Source: Canna indica (Eukaryota > Streptophyta > Magnoliopsida > Zingiberales > Cannaceae). From it: a DNA stretch of 64,000 bases. Made by a program: the position numbers and the translations under genes. The DNA is taken from NCBI GenBank assembly GCA_034359265.1, contig CP136893.1:27040001-27104000 (forward strand). The letters run 5' to 3'. Shown here one piece after another: positions 33,224-45,337 of the stretch; the first letter of the stretch is position 1, and each line of letters opens with the position of its first letter. The notes beneath the pieces were generated by a model, which was given only the letters and a program-made list of their open reading frames with translations, had not been told where the DNA came from and did no database searches.

Positions 33224-35464
33224 TTGTTGGGTCCTATCTAGTTTATGCAATATATATAGTCCACGAGGTATAAAGAGTACTGTTGTTTGCCAATTGCCAT
33301 GGAATGTCCATGTTTCTTTGGCTGAGTGCAAAAATATCATTAAGATAATATTATAATATAAGTCTTATGTATTTGACTCGAAGGAATCATCATCGTCTCA
33401 GAATAATTAAACATAAAAAGAAAAAAATCATATTAGATTTGGTGGATTTTAACCGATCAATTTTTAATATTGAATCTGATTAATTCAACCGAATCAGCTA
33501 CAGATTTCAGAACCAAACAACACTATTAAAAAAAACATCTGCAAGGCCAACTCCAATGCCATTATTATTAATTCATGTAAGACGAGAGAGGGGCGGCTAT
33601 GGATTATGAATGAATCAAAGACTACAAAACCATCACTTTCGTACAATATTTGAGTTACTTTGATTTTTTTTAATGAAAGCAGCTTGTATTCAGTTCTGGA
33701 GGCTTGAATTAAAGAATGGATTCTATGCTTTCATTTGGTCTCTTATAAAATTTCTACTTTTTATTTTTGACTAGCTTTGGGTCAAGGAGAAACTACTCAT
33801 GAGAAACAGACCGACCAAATTGGGAATTTAAAATGACCTTAGTTGTGTGTAGCCGAGTATGAATCTCATGAGCGTATTTTTTGTGACGGATATTTCTCAC
33901 CTATATAAGGGTTGGCAACTCCCACTGACCCTAAGAGAGGCACAAATGTTCCCAATAACTTAGTGTCCTTAATTGGAAGACAACAACAAGACAAGCAATA
34001 GAACTATTACGCCTTATCTAAGTTTATCCCGGGATAAAAAACATCACATAGGAAAAACACAGCATGAACCGTCTAAATACATCATAAATTTTGGAAACAA
34101 CCGGCAAGGAAATGTTCATAGGAATTTCGAAATCAAAGAACCAACCAAGACAACCAAAGAATTAAGTGAGTGCAGTCAATGCACAAAGCACCAAATAGTT
34201 GTTAATAACAAAGTCCAATACTCAAAAGTCAAACTAATGACAGATAACTAAATAATATGCCGTGGCGCTCCTCCAGCCTAACATTATACCATGATGCCAG
34301 TGAATGCGACTATATATGTTTCACCAAAATGATTATGTGCTCCTATCATAAATGTCATGTCAATTGAAATTCCGTATAGCTATTTTTTCTTCCTCCTTTC
34401 TCGAAAAGGGAGTTTGTCAAAGTCAGGAAGCATCACAAGTTGCTTGTGGCAGTATGGAGTTGGATTCTTTGGCAGTCTAGAAATAAAGTTATTTTTGATA
34501 ACAGGATTGTTTCAATTGCAATGAGTTTTCGGTCCAGGATTAGTGCTCGAGTGGACGTTTTGTAGTCTATTAGCAATTTCCTGATTTGCTGGGTTTTTTT
34601 CCTTGTTATGCCTAGTTCTCTGTTTTCGTTAAGCTGTCTACTTATTGGTCTCCTCTGGAGACAGGGTTTCTATTTAAACTTGGTTTTCATGCCTCACTTT
34701 TTAAAAAAATGGAATTTCATATATATATATAATGACAACAAGCGATTATCTTGCACTCTCACGCATCGAGAATAACACATCAAGCAAGAGGTGCGACTAT
34801 CCGAAGAACAGCCCGTCGGCATCTCACACCTCAATGCCGCACATTCATATCTTGTGTGAAAATTTGTGATCATCGGCGTCACCGCCCGTACACCTCGGAC
34901 CAATAGTGTAAAATGTCTAGGGGCTTTCACTTGATAAGAGATAGAATAAGTTAGAGCTGATTTTATAGGTGATTAGCTTTCTTTTTTGCAAAAAGATCTC
35001 CCGAATAAAAGTATTTATAATTTAGTCTCCCTTCTATAATTAATAAAATTTTCTAGTTTAACAAGAACCATATCTACAAAAATTCAGATTCATACTAATT
35101 TTGAATATGTTCATTTGATTTAAAGAAACCAAAAGTATCATGAAGGGAGAAGGGGCACCACCCAATCTCTTGCAATTTATATAACAAATATTTTAGCATC
35201 TATTGATGATACGTAGTTTCTGTCTGTTGTCTCAGTCGTGATTTCTATACTGTATTTGTTCAAATTGTAATTTTTTTCCCAACTCTCTCCTCCCTCTACT
35301 TCTATCCTATTCACAACTCTTGAATCGAAGCAATTTGCTTGTTTTCCAAAAAAAATTGAGAGGCGTAAACTAGAATATAAGAAAGAAGGAGAGGAATAAA
35401 GAAGGTAAGAAGAAGAAAAAATTAACACCAAGCAAATAAAAGATTTAACAATAAGAGTAAAACC
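33224..35464. repeat. Segmental duplication, copy A
   Basis: Starts TTGTTGGGTCCTATCTAG and aligns end to end with 38027-42515 at high identity, for example GGGAGTTTGTCAAAGTCAGG (34410 versus 40918), CAAGCAAGAGGTGCGA (34777 versus 41485) and the terminal AATAAGAGTAAAACCT. It lacks the foldback and PIF/Harbinger insertions of copy B, so it preserves their empty sites. A TRIM insertion cuts it off at 35465. I recognise no gene in it; the short open frames (33973-34251) are not conserved in copy B. Confidence 0.85.
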
Positions 35465-35997
35465 TGTTAAGAAATTAATTAGTGGGCCTAACTCATCCCA
35501 AAAGCTAGCTCTTGGGGAGTGGATTGCCCAAACTATTAAAGACTATTTTTGTCATATTTTTAATCAATGTGGGACTTTAACACACCCCCTCACGTCCATG
35601 ATTGGACATTTGGAGTGTGGAGTTTTGCAAGACTGGACATCTGCGGGTGGCACAATATCAATCACACAATTTGCTCTGATACCATGTTAATAAATTAGTG
35701 GACCTCACTCACCCCAAAAGCTAGCTCATGATGAGAGAATTGTCCAAACTATTTAAAGTTTATCTTGACCATATTTTTAACCAATGTGGAACTTTAACAC
35801 CCCCCCTCATCCCCAGGATTGGACATCTGGAGCGTGGAGTTTTGCATGATTAAACATCTGCGGGTGGCACAATATTAACCACAGGTTTGGCTCTGATACC
35901 ATGTTAAGAAATTAGTGGGTCTAACTCACCCTAAAAGCTAGCTCATGAGGAGAGAGTTGCTCAAACTATTTAAAGGCTACTTTGACCATATTTTTAA
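35465..35997 (-). mobile_element. TRIM tandem array, three LTRs, last truncated
   Basis: Minus-strand LTRs at about 35465-35582, 35687-35801 and 35905-35997, separated by interiors that end in CTCTGATACCA (complement of the primer-binding site). The third LTR is cut within ACCATATTTTTAAC and joined to unrelated DNA. These belong to a subfamily distinct from 11514-12756: the interior has an additional GGACATCTGCGGGTGGCAC segment. Confidence 0.8.
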
Positions 35998-36727
35998 CGA
36001 AGAAGATTCGATGAGAAGAGGGCTTCTAGGAGAAGCAGCAAGATCTGGCGAGAAGAGGGCTGCCATGAGAAGCAGCGAGAATTGGCGAGAAGAGGGCTGC
36101 TAGGGGAATCAACGAGATCCGATACGCGAAAAAAGGACGCGTAAGGCGCGTGCAGAGCCGATTGGAGAAAAGCACGTGTAAGGCGCGTGAAGAACCGGCT
36201 GGAGAAAAGCACACATAAGGCGCGGGACCCGGCTGGAGAAAAGGACGCATAAGACGCGTGAAGAGCCAGCGGGAGAAAATTTGGCTTGAAAATTGCTCAA
36301 AAATGGCTCGGCTTGGCTATAGAGCCGGCTGGAGAACCGACTTGAGTCGTTTGGAGAGCCGGCTTGAGCCGTTTGGAGAACCGGCTTGAGCCATTTGGAG
36401 AACCGGCTTGAGCCGTTTGGAGAACCGGCTTGAGCTGTCTGGAGAACCGACTTGAGCCGTCTGGAGAATCGGCTTGAGCCGACTGGAGCCACTTGGAGAG
36501 CCGGTTGGCTGTTGAGATGAGTCGGTTGAGAAAAGAGAATTTTTTTTCTTGGGAGAGGCACGAACGCCTAGGGAGAGCCTCTTTTTTTTTCTTTTTTTTT
36601 TCCCTGCGACAGGAGAGGCACAAACGATGAGGCCTCTCCCTTCTTTTTCTTTCTTCGATAGAGAGGAAGCGCTGTGAGGTGATGAGAGAAAAGGATCCCC
36701 TAAGCGGGCGAAGAAGAGGAGAGGAGG
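35998..36727 (-). mobile_element. 5' internal region of a copia-like element with 22-bp repeats
   Basis: In minus orientation this follows the primer-binding site (36739-36728) of the LTR at 36740-37375. It contains seven to eight copies of a 22-bp unit, GAGCCGTTTGGAGAACCGGCTT in + orientation (36316-36500), and another set of GAGAAGAGGGCTGC-like and GGACGCGTAAGGCGCG-like repeats at 36005-36290. Frames are open across the repeats on the minus strand (Ser/Pro/Gly-rich) only because 22-bp units without stops permit it. No gag domain is visible. Confidence 0.55.
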
Positions 36728-36739
36728 ACTCTGATACCA

Positions 36740-37375
36740 TGTTAATAATACATTCATTTTATTTTTTGTTGTCACAATAACGCGTTCAACATATTTGAGA
36801 CTCGGTGTCATGTTTAATCGAGTTGTCCCTTAATTGATACCGTATTTGAGTCCAGGGACATGTTGGTTTTGTTTATGCACATGTGTTTAGCAATTGTAGA
36901 AAAATTAATGTCATAATAAATTACATGAATTAAGAATACCAAAATGAAATAGATCAAGGGAAGATCTTACTTGAAGAGATATAAATAAAGCGAAAGTAAT
37001 TTTCTAGGTCTCCAGGAATAGCTAGATCTACCTCTACATCACTTTCTCAAAAGACTCTACTTTGATGGGGAAAGCAACAATGGGCTAGGATTTCTAATCC
37101 CAGATTCTCGCATGTGTGTAGAGGGGACATAGTCTCTATTTATAATTGACCAAATGGGTCTTCTCCATCATGGGCTTAATTAATCGGGTCTACACATGAT
37201 TAATCACACAAATCATGGTTAAATGTTTCGAGCTCAAGTCACATGGATCAAATTAAATGAGCCAATATGCATCTCAAATAGGAACATAAGATTAACCCGT
37301 TTAAATCAAAAACCACAATTGACCGTAGCCCACAAAAATATATATTTAATATATATATTCTAACATTCTCCCACT
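36740..37375 (-). repeat. LTR of a copia-like element
   Basis: In minus orientation it begins TGTTAGAATATATATATTAA and ends ACATTATTAACA-like (TATTATTAACA). It is preceded by the polypurine tract CCCAAGTGGGAGAA (37389-37376) and followed by the primer-binding site TGGTATCAGAGTC (36739-36728). One LTR therefore joins a 3' internal segment on its right to a 5' internal segment on its left. Confidence 0.7.
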
Positions 37376-38026
37376 TGGGCAAGGTCAATTGCATAACGAT
37401 AATTTAAAAATATTCATTTAAAAAATGACTCTCGGGTTAATCATAAAAATGTGATCACAAGAAAAATATGATCCAAGATGCAACACTTATTATGACTCCT
37501 ATCAACAAACCAATAATATTGGATCATAGCAGTCATAACGTCATTCCTGGACATAAGACTTTTCATGGTCACGAATATCACTGACATTGCTGACAATTGT
37601 CATTGGTGTGGAGTATAGCATGAAAATAGCACTCAAAATGATCTGATAAGAACAATGTTATTTTCATTGTTAGTCATCATACTTTCTCTTCTTTATATAC
37701 CTTTCGGCAAGAGAAAACATATGGTTCAAAAAATCATCATGTCCCTATACTCAAATATGATGTCAATCAGTGGACAACTTGATTTATATGACATCGAGTC
37801 TCAAATATGCAAAATACATATTTATAAACAAAGTCATGATGCCCTAGACTCAAATATGATATCAATCAATGGACATCTTGATTCAAATGGTTCCAAGTCT
37901 CAAATATGCATATAGATAATCAAAATCATCATGTCGCCTAGACTCAAATATGATATCAATCAAGGGATGACTTGATTCAATATAATACCGAGTCTTATAA
38001 TTTGTGACAATATAATACAAATTATA
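37376..38026 (-). mobile_element. 3' internal region of the copia-like element with about 90-bp repeats
   Basis: Directly upstream (minus sense) of the polypurine tract. Three copies of a roughly 90-bp unit (ACTCAAATATGAT.TCAATCA..GGA and GAGTCTCAAATATGC) lie at 37740-38000. A copy of the same motif lies inverted inside the adjacent LTR (36798-36865). There is no coding sequence. Confidence 0.55.
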
Positions 38027-38149
38027 TTGTTGGGTCATATCTAGTTTATGCAATATATATAGTCCATGAGTATAAAGAGTAGTGTTGTTTAACAATTGCC
38101 ATGTAATGGCCATGTTTCTTTGACTGAGTGCAAAATATCATTAAGATAA

Positions 38150-39827
38150 GGAAAAATTAATGAAAATGGCATGAACTTTGACGTTTTTAACAAATATGGC
38201 TCATTCTTTTATTTGAAACAAATATGTATTTTAACTTTTAAAATTATAACAATTATAGACTTATGTTAGATTTTTGTTTATTTACCCGTTATGTGCTGAC
38301 GTGGAATATCACGTAAGCATAGAAAAATTATTTTTTAAAATTCAGGATGACACGTCATCGTTAATCCTACATGGCAGTTTTTTTTTTAAAAAAAAAGAAA
38401 AATTAATAAAAATGGCCCGAACTTTGACGTTTTTGACAAATATGACTCATCATTATTTTATTTGAAACAAATATGTATTTTAACATTTGAAATTATAACA
38501 ATTATAGACTCTCGTTAGATCTCTATTTATTTACCTATTTTGTGCTGACGTGGAACACCACGACATCACATAAAAGTTATTTTTTAAATTCAGGATATCA
38601 CGTCATCATCAATCCTACATGGCAGAATTTAAAAAATATATATTAAAAAACTAAAACTAATCCACGTCACCAGCACAACTTAAAAACTTCAAACCTAATA
38701 TCCGACCAAATTTAAAAACTAAAACCTGCCGCCCACTTGACTCGACACCCTCGACAAATCCCTCGACGAAGGTGTTCCTATCGTTGGCACCTCGCCCCGA
38801 AGGATTTATTTCTTATTTCTTGTCTGGTCTCGTCGGCGCCTCACCCCAAAGGTAATTTTTCGCCTGACCTTTCTTGCAGGCCCGAGATACCTATTTTTTG
38901 TCACCGAAGCTTGTCGCATGAATCCTAAACCTAGATATCAATCTAACTGCATACCATGATTGTAGATCAAATTAACAGCGGATGACTATTTTACCTACAC
39001 GACGAGATACATCATCAGCTTCCTCTATGGTATATTTTATCTTGAATGTGTTTTTATATCAATTTGTTTAATTAAATATCAGTATTAGTATACTGATATG
39101 TATACTGATATTAGCGACGACAATAAGTATACGCGGCGACAATAAGTGACGTGAGGTGAGACTAGTCGAGGTGATGCGCTGGTGACAATAGCAGACGACG
39201 TGAGGCGACGGTGACATGAACACCTTCGTCGAGGGATTTGTCGAGTGTGTCGAGTCGAGTAGGCGATAAGTTTTAGTTTTTTAATTTGGTCGTATATTAG
39301 ATTTGAAGTTTTTAAGTTGTGGTGGTAACGTGGATTAGTTTTAGTTTTCTAAAAAATTCAGCCATTTAGGATTAATGACGTGACATCCTAAATTTCAAAA
39401 ATAATTTTTATGTGCTGACGTGACGTTCCACGTCTGCACATAACGGATAAATAAATAGAGATCTAACAAGAGTCTATAATTATTATAATTTCAAAAGTTA
39501 GAATATATATTTGTTTCAAATAAAAGAATGAGCCATATTTGTTAAAAAACGTTAAAATTCAGGCCATTTTTGTTAATTTTTTCTATTTTTTTTTAAAAAA
39601 ATTGCCATGTAGGATTAACGATGACGTGACATCCTGAATTTAAAAAATAATTTTTCTGTGCTGACGCAGTATTCCACATCAGCACATAACGGTAAATAAA
39701 TAGAAATCTAGAAGGAGTCTATAATTGTTATAATTTTAAAAATTGAAATACGTATTTATTTCAAATAAAAGAATGAGCCATATTTGTTAAAAACGTTAAA
39801 ATTCAAATTATTTTCATTAATTTTTTC
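38150..39827. mobile_element. MULE-like foldback element (1678 bp)
   Basis: Ends GGAAAAATTAATGAAAATGG and CATTAATTTTTTC, with a perfect 9-bp TSD, TTAAGATAA, at 38141-38149 and 39828-39836. The empty site TTAAGATAATATT is preserved at 33340 in copy A. Each arm contains two direct copies of a 245-bp terminal block (38150 and 38396 on the left; near 39345 and 39590 on the right). Pairing continues inward to GACACCCTCGACAAATCCC (38744) against its complement (39230). No transposase is encoded. Confidence 0.9.
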
Positions 39828-41961
39828 TTAAGATAATATTATAATATAAGTCTTATGTATTTGACTCGAAGGAATCATCGTCATCTCAGAATAATTAAAC
39901 ATAAAAAGAAACAAATCTTATTAGATTTGGTGGATTTTAGCCAATCAATTTTTAATATTGAACCTGATTAGTTCAGCCGGCCGAATCCGCTACATATTTC
40001 AATGCCATTATTATTAATTCATGTAATAAAAAAACATGAATTTCCACACTATTAAAAAAAACATCTGCAAGGCCAACTCCAATGCCATTATTATTAATTC
40101 ATGTAAGACGAGAGAGGGGCGGCTATGGATTATGAATGAATCAAAGACTACAAAACCATCACTTTCGTACAATATTTGAGTTAATTTGATTTTTTTTTTA
40201 ATGAAAGCAGCTTGTATTCAGTTCTGGAGGCTTGAATTCAAGAATGATTTCTACGCTTTCATTTGGTCTCTCATGAAATTTCTACTTTCTATTTTTGACT
40301 AGCTTTGGGTCAAGGAGAAACTACTCACGAGAAACAGACCGACCAAATTGGGAATTCAAAGTGACCTTAGTTGTGTGTAGCCGAGTATGAATCCCATGAG
40401 CACATTTTTTGTGATGGGACATTTCTCACCTATATAAGGGTTGACAACTCCTGCCGACCCTACGTGAGGCACAAATGTTCCCCATAACTTAGTGCCCTTA
40501 ATTGAAAGACGACAACAAGATAAGCAATAGAACTATGACGCCTTACCTAGGTTTATCCTCACAACATGAATCATCTAAATACATCATAAATTTTGGAAAC
40601 AACGAACAAAATTTTTTTCATAGGAATTTCAAAATCAAAGAACCAACGTACCCAGACAACTAAAGAATTAAGTGAGTGCAGTCAATTAATGCACAAAGAA
40701 CCAAACAGTTGTTAATAACAAAGTCCAATACTCAAAAGTCAAACTAATGAAAGATAACTAAATAATACGCCGTGGCGTCTCCTCCAGCCTAATATTATGC
40801 CATGATGTCAGTGAATGCGACTATATATGTTTCACCAAAATGATTGTGCTCCTACCATAAATGTCATGCCAATTGGAATTTCATATAGCTATTTTTTCTT
40901 TTTTCTTGCTCGGAAAGGGAGTTTGTCAAAGTCAGGAAGCATCACAAGTTGTTTGTGGCAATATGGAGCTGGATTCTTTGGCAGTCTAGAAATTAAGTTA
41001 TTTTTTATAACAGGATTGTTTCAACTGCAACTCCTTGCTTGGAAAGGGAGTTTGTCAAAGTCAGGAAGCATCACAAGTTGCTTGTGGCAATATGGAGCTG
41101 AATTCTTTAGTAGTCTAGAAATTAAGTTATTTTTGATAATAGGATTGTTTCAACTGTAATGAGTTTTCGGTCTAGGATTAGTGCTCGTGTGGGCATTTTG
41201 TAGTCTGTTAGCAATTTCCCGAGTTGTTGGTTTTTCTTTTCCTTGTTATGCTTGGTTCTCTGTTTTCGTTAAGCTGTCTACTTATTGTTGGTCTCCTCTG
41301 GATATAGGTTTTTTTTTTAAACTTGGCTTTGTATTAAACTCTGTGCTCTACATTTCTCTTCTCATGAAATGAGATTTGTGTGGCTTTCATGCTTCACTTT
41401 TAAAAAAATGGAATTTCATATAATATAATGACAACAAGGGCATAGTTGGGATTCTCTTGCACTCTCACGCATCGAGAATGACACATCAAGCAAGAGGTGC
41501 GATTACCCAAAGAACAGCCTGTCGGCATCTCATACCTCAATGTCGCACATTTGAACCTTGTGTGAAAATTTGTGATCATTGGCGTCACCACCCGTACACC
41601 TCGGACCAATAGTATAAAATGTCTAGGGGCATTCACCTGATAAGAGATAGAATTAGTTAGAGCTGATTTTATAGGTGATTAGTCTTCTTTTTTGCAAAAA
41701 GATCCCTCGAATAAAAGTATTTACAATTTAGCCCTCCCTTCTATAATTAACAAAATTTCATGGTTTAACAAGAACCATATCTACAAAAATTCAGATCTAT
41801 ACTAATTTGGAATAGGTTCATTTGGTTTAAAGAAATCAAAAGTGTGATGAAGGGAGAAGGGGCACCCCTTATCTCTTGCAATTTATGTAACAAATATTCT
41901 AGCATCTATTGATGATATGTAGTTTCTGTGTGTTGTCTCAATCATGGTTTCTATACTGTAT

Positions 41962-42294
41962 GGCCATGTTTGTTTTGCAAGATATGATTTGGATGAGATA
42001 GAATTTAAGGTGGATAAGGGTGGGATAGAAATCAAAAAAAATTTCTTAAAATCATATCCTATATTTGTTTTGGCATAGGATAAGAAGCATGGATAGGATA
42101 TGAAAATTCATATCATGTGAATTTTGGCCCTAAACCCATCCCCTCCCTAGGTTTCTAAATCGGGCCAACGGTGGATTTGGGCCAAAATAAATCCATCCAA
42201 TATTCAGCCCGATTTTTATCCATTGCTGCAGCAAATAATGGATTGGATTTTAAAATCCAATCCACCTCCTTAATCCATCAAAGCAAATGAGGCC
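41962..42294. mobile_element. PIF/Harbinger (Tourist-like) miniature, 333 bp
   Basis: Terminal repeats GGCCATGTTTGTTTTGC and GCAAATGAGGCC, flanked by a 3-bp duplication TAT. The empty site ACTGTATTTGTTC is intact in copy A near 35248. No coding capacity. Confidence 0.85.
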
Positions 42295-42515
42295 TATTTG
42301 TTCAAATTGTAATTTTTTCCCCAAACTCTCTCCTCCCTCTACTTCTATCCTATTCACAACTCTTGAATTGAAGCAAGTTGCTTATTTTCCAAAAAAAAAA
42401 TTTTGAGAGGCTTAAACTAGAATATAAGAAAGAAGGAGAGGAATAAAATAGAAGGTAAGAAGAAGGAAAAATTAACACCAAGCAAATAAAAGATTTGACA
42501 ATAAGAGTAAAACCT

Positions 42516-42684
42516 AGTGAGTCGATAGCATATTAATCCAAACGTGTGTGCATCACCATAGTAGTGGTTGCTAAGGATGATCGGATACACCTGTCATTTT
42601 GAAAGCATCTCATGTTTCTTTCGCTCCAAATATACCATTTTCATAGGAGCATGTTAAGAAACTTTTTAATATGTCTGTCCATAT
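42516..42684. other. Unique spacer, no gene seen
   Basis: Mixed sequence between the end of the duplication and the hAT miniature. Confidence 0.4.
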
Positions 42685-43079
42685 TAGAGGTGGCAATGAG
42701 CCGCACACGCCCAAGGGACGGGCTGGGCTCGTCCCTTGGGGCGCGCTATGCTAGGCTTGGCCTAGCGCCACCCAGGCCTGGCGCAAACCAGCCTAGTCTG
42801 CACTAGACTGTTTAGGCAGGTATGCGTTAGACTAGCCTGGCGCAAACCAACCTGCATGGTTTGCGATTGGGCGCAAGCCATCCTACTTGATTGGCTCGAG
42901 CTTGGCCCGAGCCCGAAGGGGCGGGCCTTGTGCCGGGCTGGGCCGCTCCTTTGGAAATTCGGGTCGTGCTTGATATGACTTGGATTTCACGCAGGTCATG
43001 CCAAGCACGACCCGACAGGAAACGGGCCTTCCCGGGCCCAAGCCTGGGTCGTCCCAGGCACGACCCATTGCCACTTCTA
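42685..43079. mobile_element. hAT-type miniature, GC-rich (395 bp)
   Basis: Termini TAGAGGTGGCAATG and CATTGCCACTTCTA pair as inverted repeats. The 8-bp TSD is GTCCATAT (42677-42684) and GTCGATAT (43080-43087), 7 of 8 identical. The interior is rich in GGGCTGGGC, CTTGGCC and GGCGCAAACCA repeats, far more GC-rich than its surroundings. Confidence 0.88.
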
Positions 43080-43142
43080 GTCGATATTACAATTAGGTGA
43101 GTTAGTATTCTACGGGAGATAGGTTAAGGCAAATGTTCTTGG

Positions 43143-43544
43143 TAGGGATGTTCATTGGGTCAACCCGACCCAATGAAACTGAGAACCCGACCCGACCCGA
43201 CCTATTTGGGTTGGGTCGGGTCGAGTAATCGAGTTGGGTCGTGTACAATCTCACCAAACCCAACCATAATCGGGTCGGGTATCAGATTTTAGAATTTGAA
43301 ACCCGATGACCCGAGACCCGACCCGATGACCCGATTATTTATAGTTTTTTTAATTATTTTTAAAATATTATATTAAAATTTATTTATTTATTTTTAATTA
43401 TTTTTTATTTTTTTAAAAAAAATATTGTTAAAAACTTATTTTTACTTAATCGGGTAAACCCGACTACCCGACCCGATTACACTTGATTGAGTTAGATCGA
43501 TTTTTTTTCTAAACTTGACCCGATCTAATCCGTGAACAACCCTA
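43143..43544. mobile_element. hAT-type miniature rich in ACCCGACCCG (402 bp)
   Basis: Termini TAGGGATGTTCA and TGAACAACCCTA are inverted. The TSD is GTTCTTGG (43135-43142) and GTTCTTTG (43545-43552), 7 of 8. Subterminal CCCGACCCG/CGGGTCGGGT repeats lie on both sides of an AT-rich core (43340-43440). Confidence 0.88.
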
Positions 43545-43552
43545 GTTCTTTG

Positions 43553-45337
43553 TCCACTGAGGAAAGAATGCCACCATTCAATAATATAGGCACAAAATTC
43601 AAAAATATTTCCATGGGATTCTAGGCTCATTCCACGTAAAATACACATAGTAAATCATGATGCTCGGTGGGTTCAAATCATTCACCGCTCTTAGTTAAAA
43701 AAGACCAGCTGATTCACCACTTCAGTCAAAGAGTGATGGCGTTAGATTCTGAAACGTTGTTTGTTCGCGACAGATTAAGAGAGAAAATACTATTTCTTAT
43801 TATTCTTCATCTATTTTTTATGACTTTTTTCAATACTATCATTCATGATGAATTATATCAATCAAATAAATTAAATATATCAAAACCTAATTTATCTATT
43901 TTATTCAATGATGATAAAATCAACAATAATTTCTATTGTTTTAAAATTAATAATTAATTTTTAAATTAATGTAAAGCTAATTTATATTTGTTATCTTTTC
44001 AAATCAATATTTATTTATTTTATTTTATTTTAAACTATACCCTAATTCATATTTTTTATTATGTTGTTATTAATTAGATCATGTTATAATACAATATATT
44101 ATTTCAAGTTTTTATATAAAATTGTTAACAATAATATTTTGATTATTTTTTTCTATATTTCTTGTCTATATAACCAAAATGTTCGCCCAACTTTTTTTGT
44201 GTATTATTATTGACCAGAGGTTGATCGACTATTTATTTATGCTATTGCCTCTTTCAGTGTAGAGGCAAAATCTTTCTGTATATTCAAGTACCACGATTTT
44301 ATAGCTCATATATTGCAAAAAATAAAATAAAATATTGGGACAGAGAATCATTTACAACTTACTACACACAAGATTGACATTTAAGCAAACTCCTTTTGCC
44401 CTTGTGTTGCATGTAGCTGGAAATCACCGTCCACTTTCTACACTTATTTGTTTTGTTTAGGAAAAGAATCTTGTATTTATCGAAAGATTTAAATACAAAA
44501 GATTTGAGAAATACAAATAGGCAGAAGAAAAAGGATAAAAAGTTAACTAAACAGGAAGAGATGAGGAGAATACATGATAGAAGAGATTATAATTTGCTAC
44601 ATGTTGCAAATAGATTGGCAACCTCTATTACATTATCGATATAATATTTTGATTTATCTTCGAAGTATCTGTTTTTTCGCTCATGCCAAATTTTTCCAGA
44701 TCATAATAGCATGATACTTTTTCTATCTGCGACAACTAGACTCGTTTGGCATTGGACAAACAACCATGCTATCCCATCTCCCTTGAATTATTTGGACGAT
44801 TGGTATAGAAGAAAAAGATTAGAGGATTCCTTGATTGAGGAGTAATCAAATATTTGTTTCAAACATTGATCTCTTTAAAGGAAAAAATCAATTGTTGGAC
44901 AATACTTAAATTTATCTCTTTTTCTTCAATTGAACTTTATTTAACGGTATAACTTACATAAGGTTGATTCCGGAGATGGCGGACTAGTAATGACGTATCT
45001 CTTACAATAAGGAAGGATGTGGATGTCCATGTATGGTCGGATGGAGCCCCTGGGCGGAGTCGTCTAGTCGAACTCTAGTTAGGTTTAGGAATATGGCAGG
45101 GTGAAGCCCCTCGATAGAGCCGTCTGATTTGGCTCGAGTTGGATTATGGGGCGTTATTGGGTCTAATCTGACCGAACTCAATAGTTCTAGTCCAGTCCAC
45201 AGCCTCCAAACTCGGTTGGAGTTTGGAGGGTTGCGTGTCGAGCTCTTAAGCAGAGTTAAATTTCTGGTTTTGCCGCTTTGAGGAATTTATGAAAATATTT
45301 ACCACGTTGTGTTCAGCCATTGTAAAGGCTGAGTTAT
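43553..45337. other. No intact gene; degenerate retroelement-like sequence
   Basis: 43660-44900 is AT-rich with short frames and no recognised domain. 44960-45330 turns GC-richer (GTCGTCTAGTCGAACTC, CTCCAAACTCGGTTGGAG inverted repeat), suggesting old retroelement sequence. I cannot place LTR ends. Confidence 0.4.

Larger units (their letters stand above)
38027..42515. repeat. Segmental duplication, copy B
   Basis: Direct copy of 33224-35464 enlarged by a foldback element (38150-39827), a PIF/Harbinger miniature (41962-42294), a tandem duplication of about 126 bp (copies near 40906 and 41032, each with GGGAGTTTGTCAAAGTCAGG) and a short duplication near 40000-40080. These additions account for nearly all of the length difference. 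No gene is recognised. Confidence 0.85.

Noticed and set aside
33973..34251. 92-aa frame in duplication copy A
   Set aside because: Copy B breaks the frame by deletions and stops, and no motif is recognised.
36109..36811. Overlapping 147-164-aa minus-strand frames at the 22-bp repeat
   Set aside because: A stop-free 22-bp unit opens all three frames; the Ser/Pro/Gly repeats are a by-product, with no domain.
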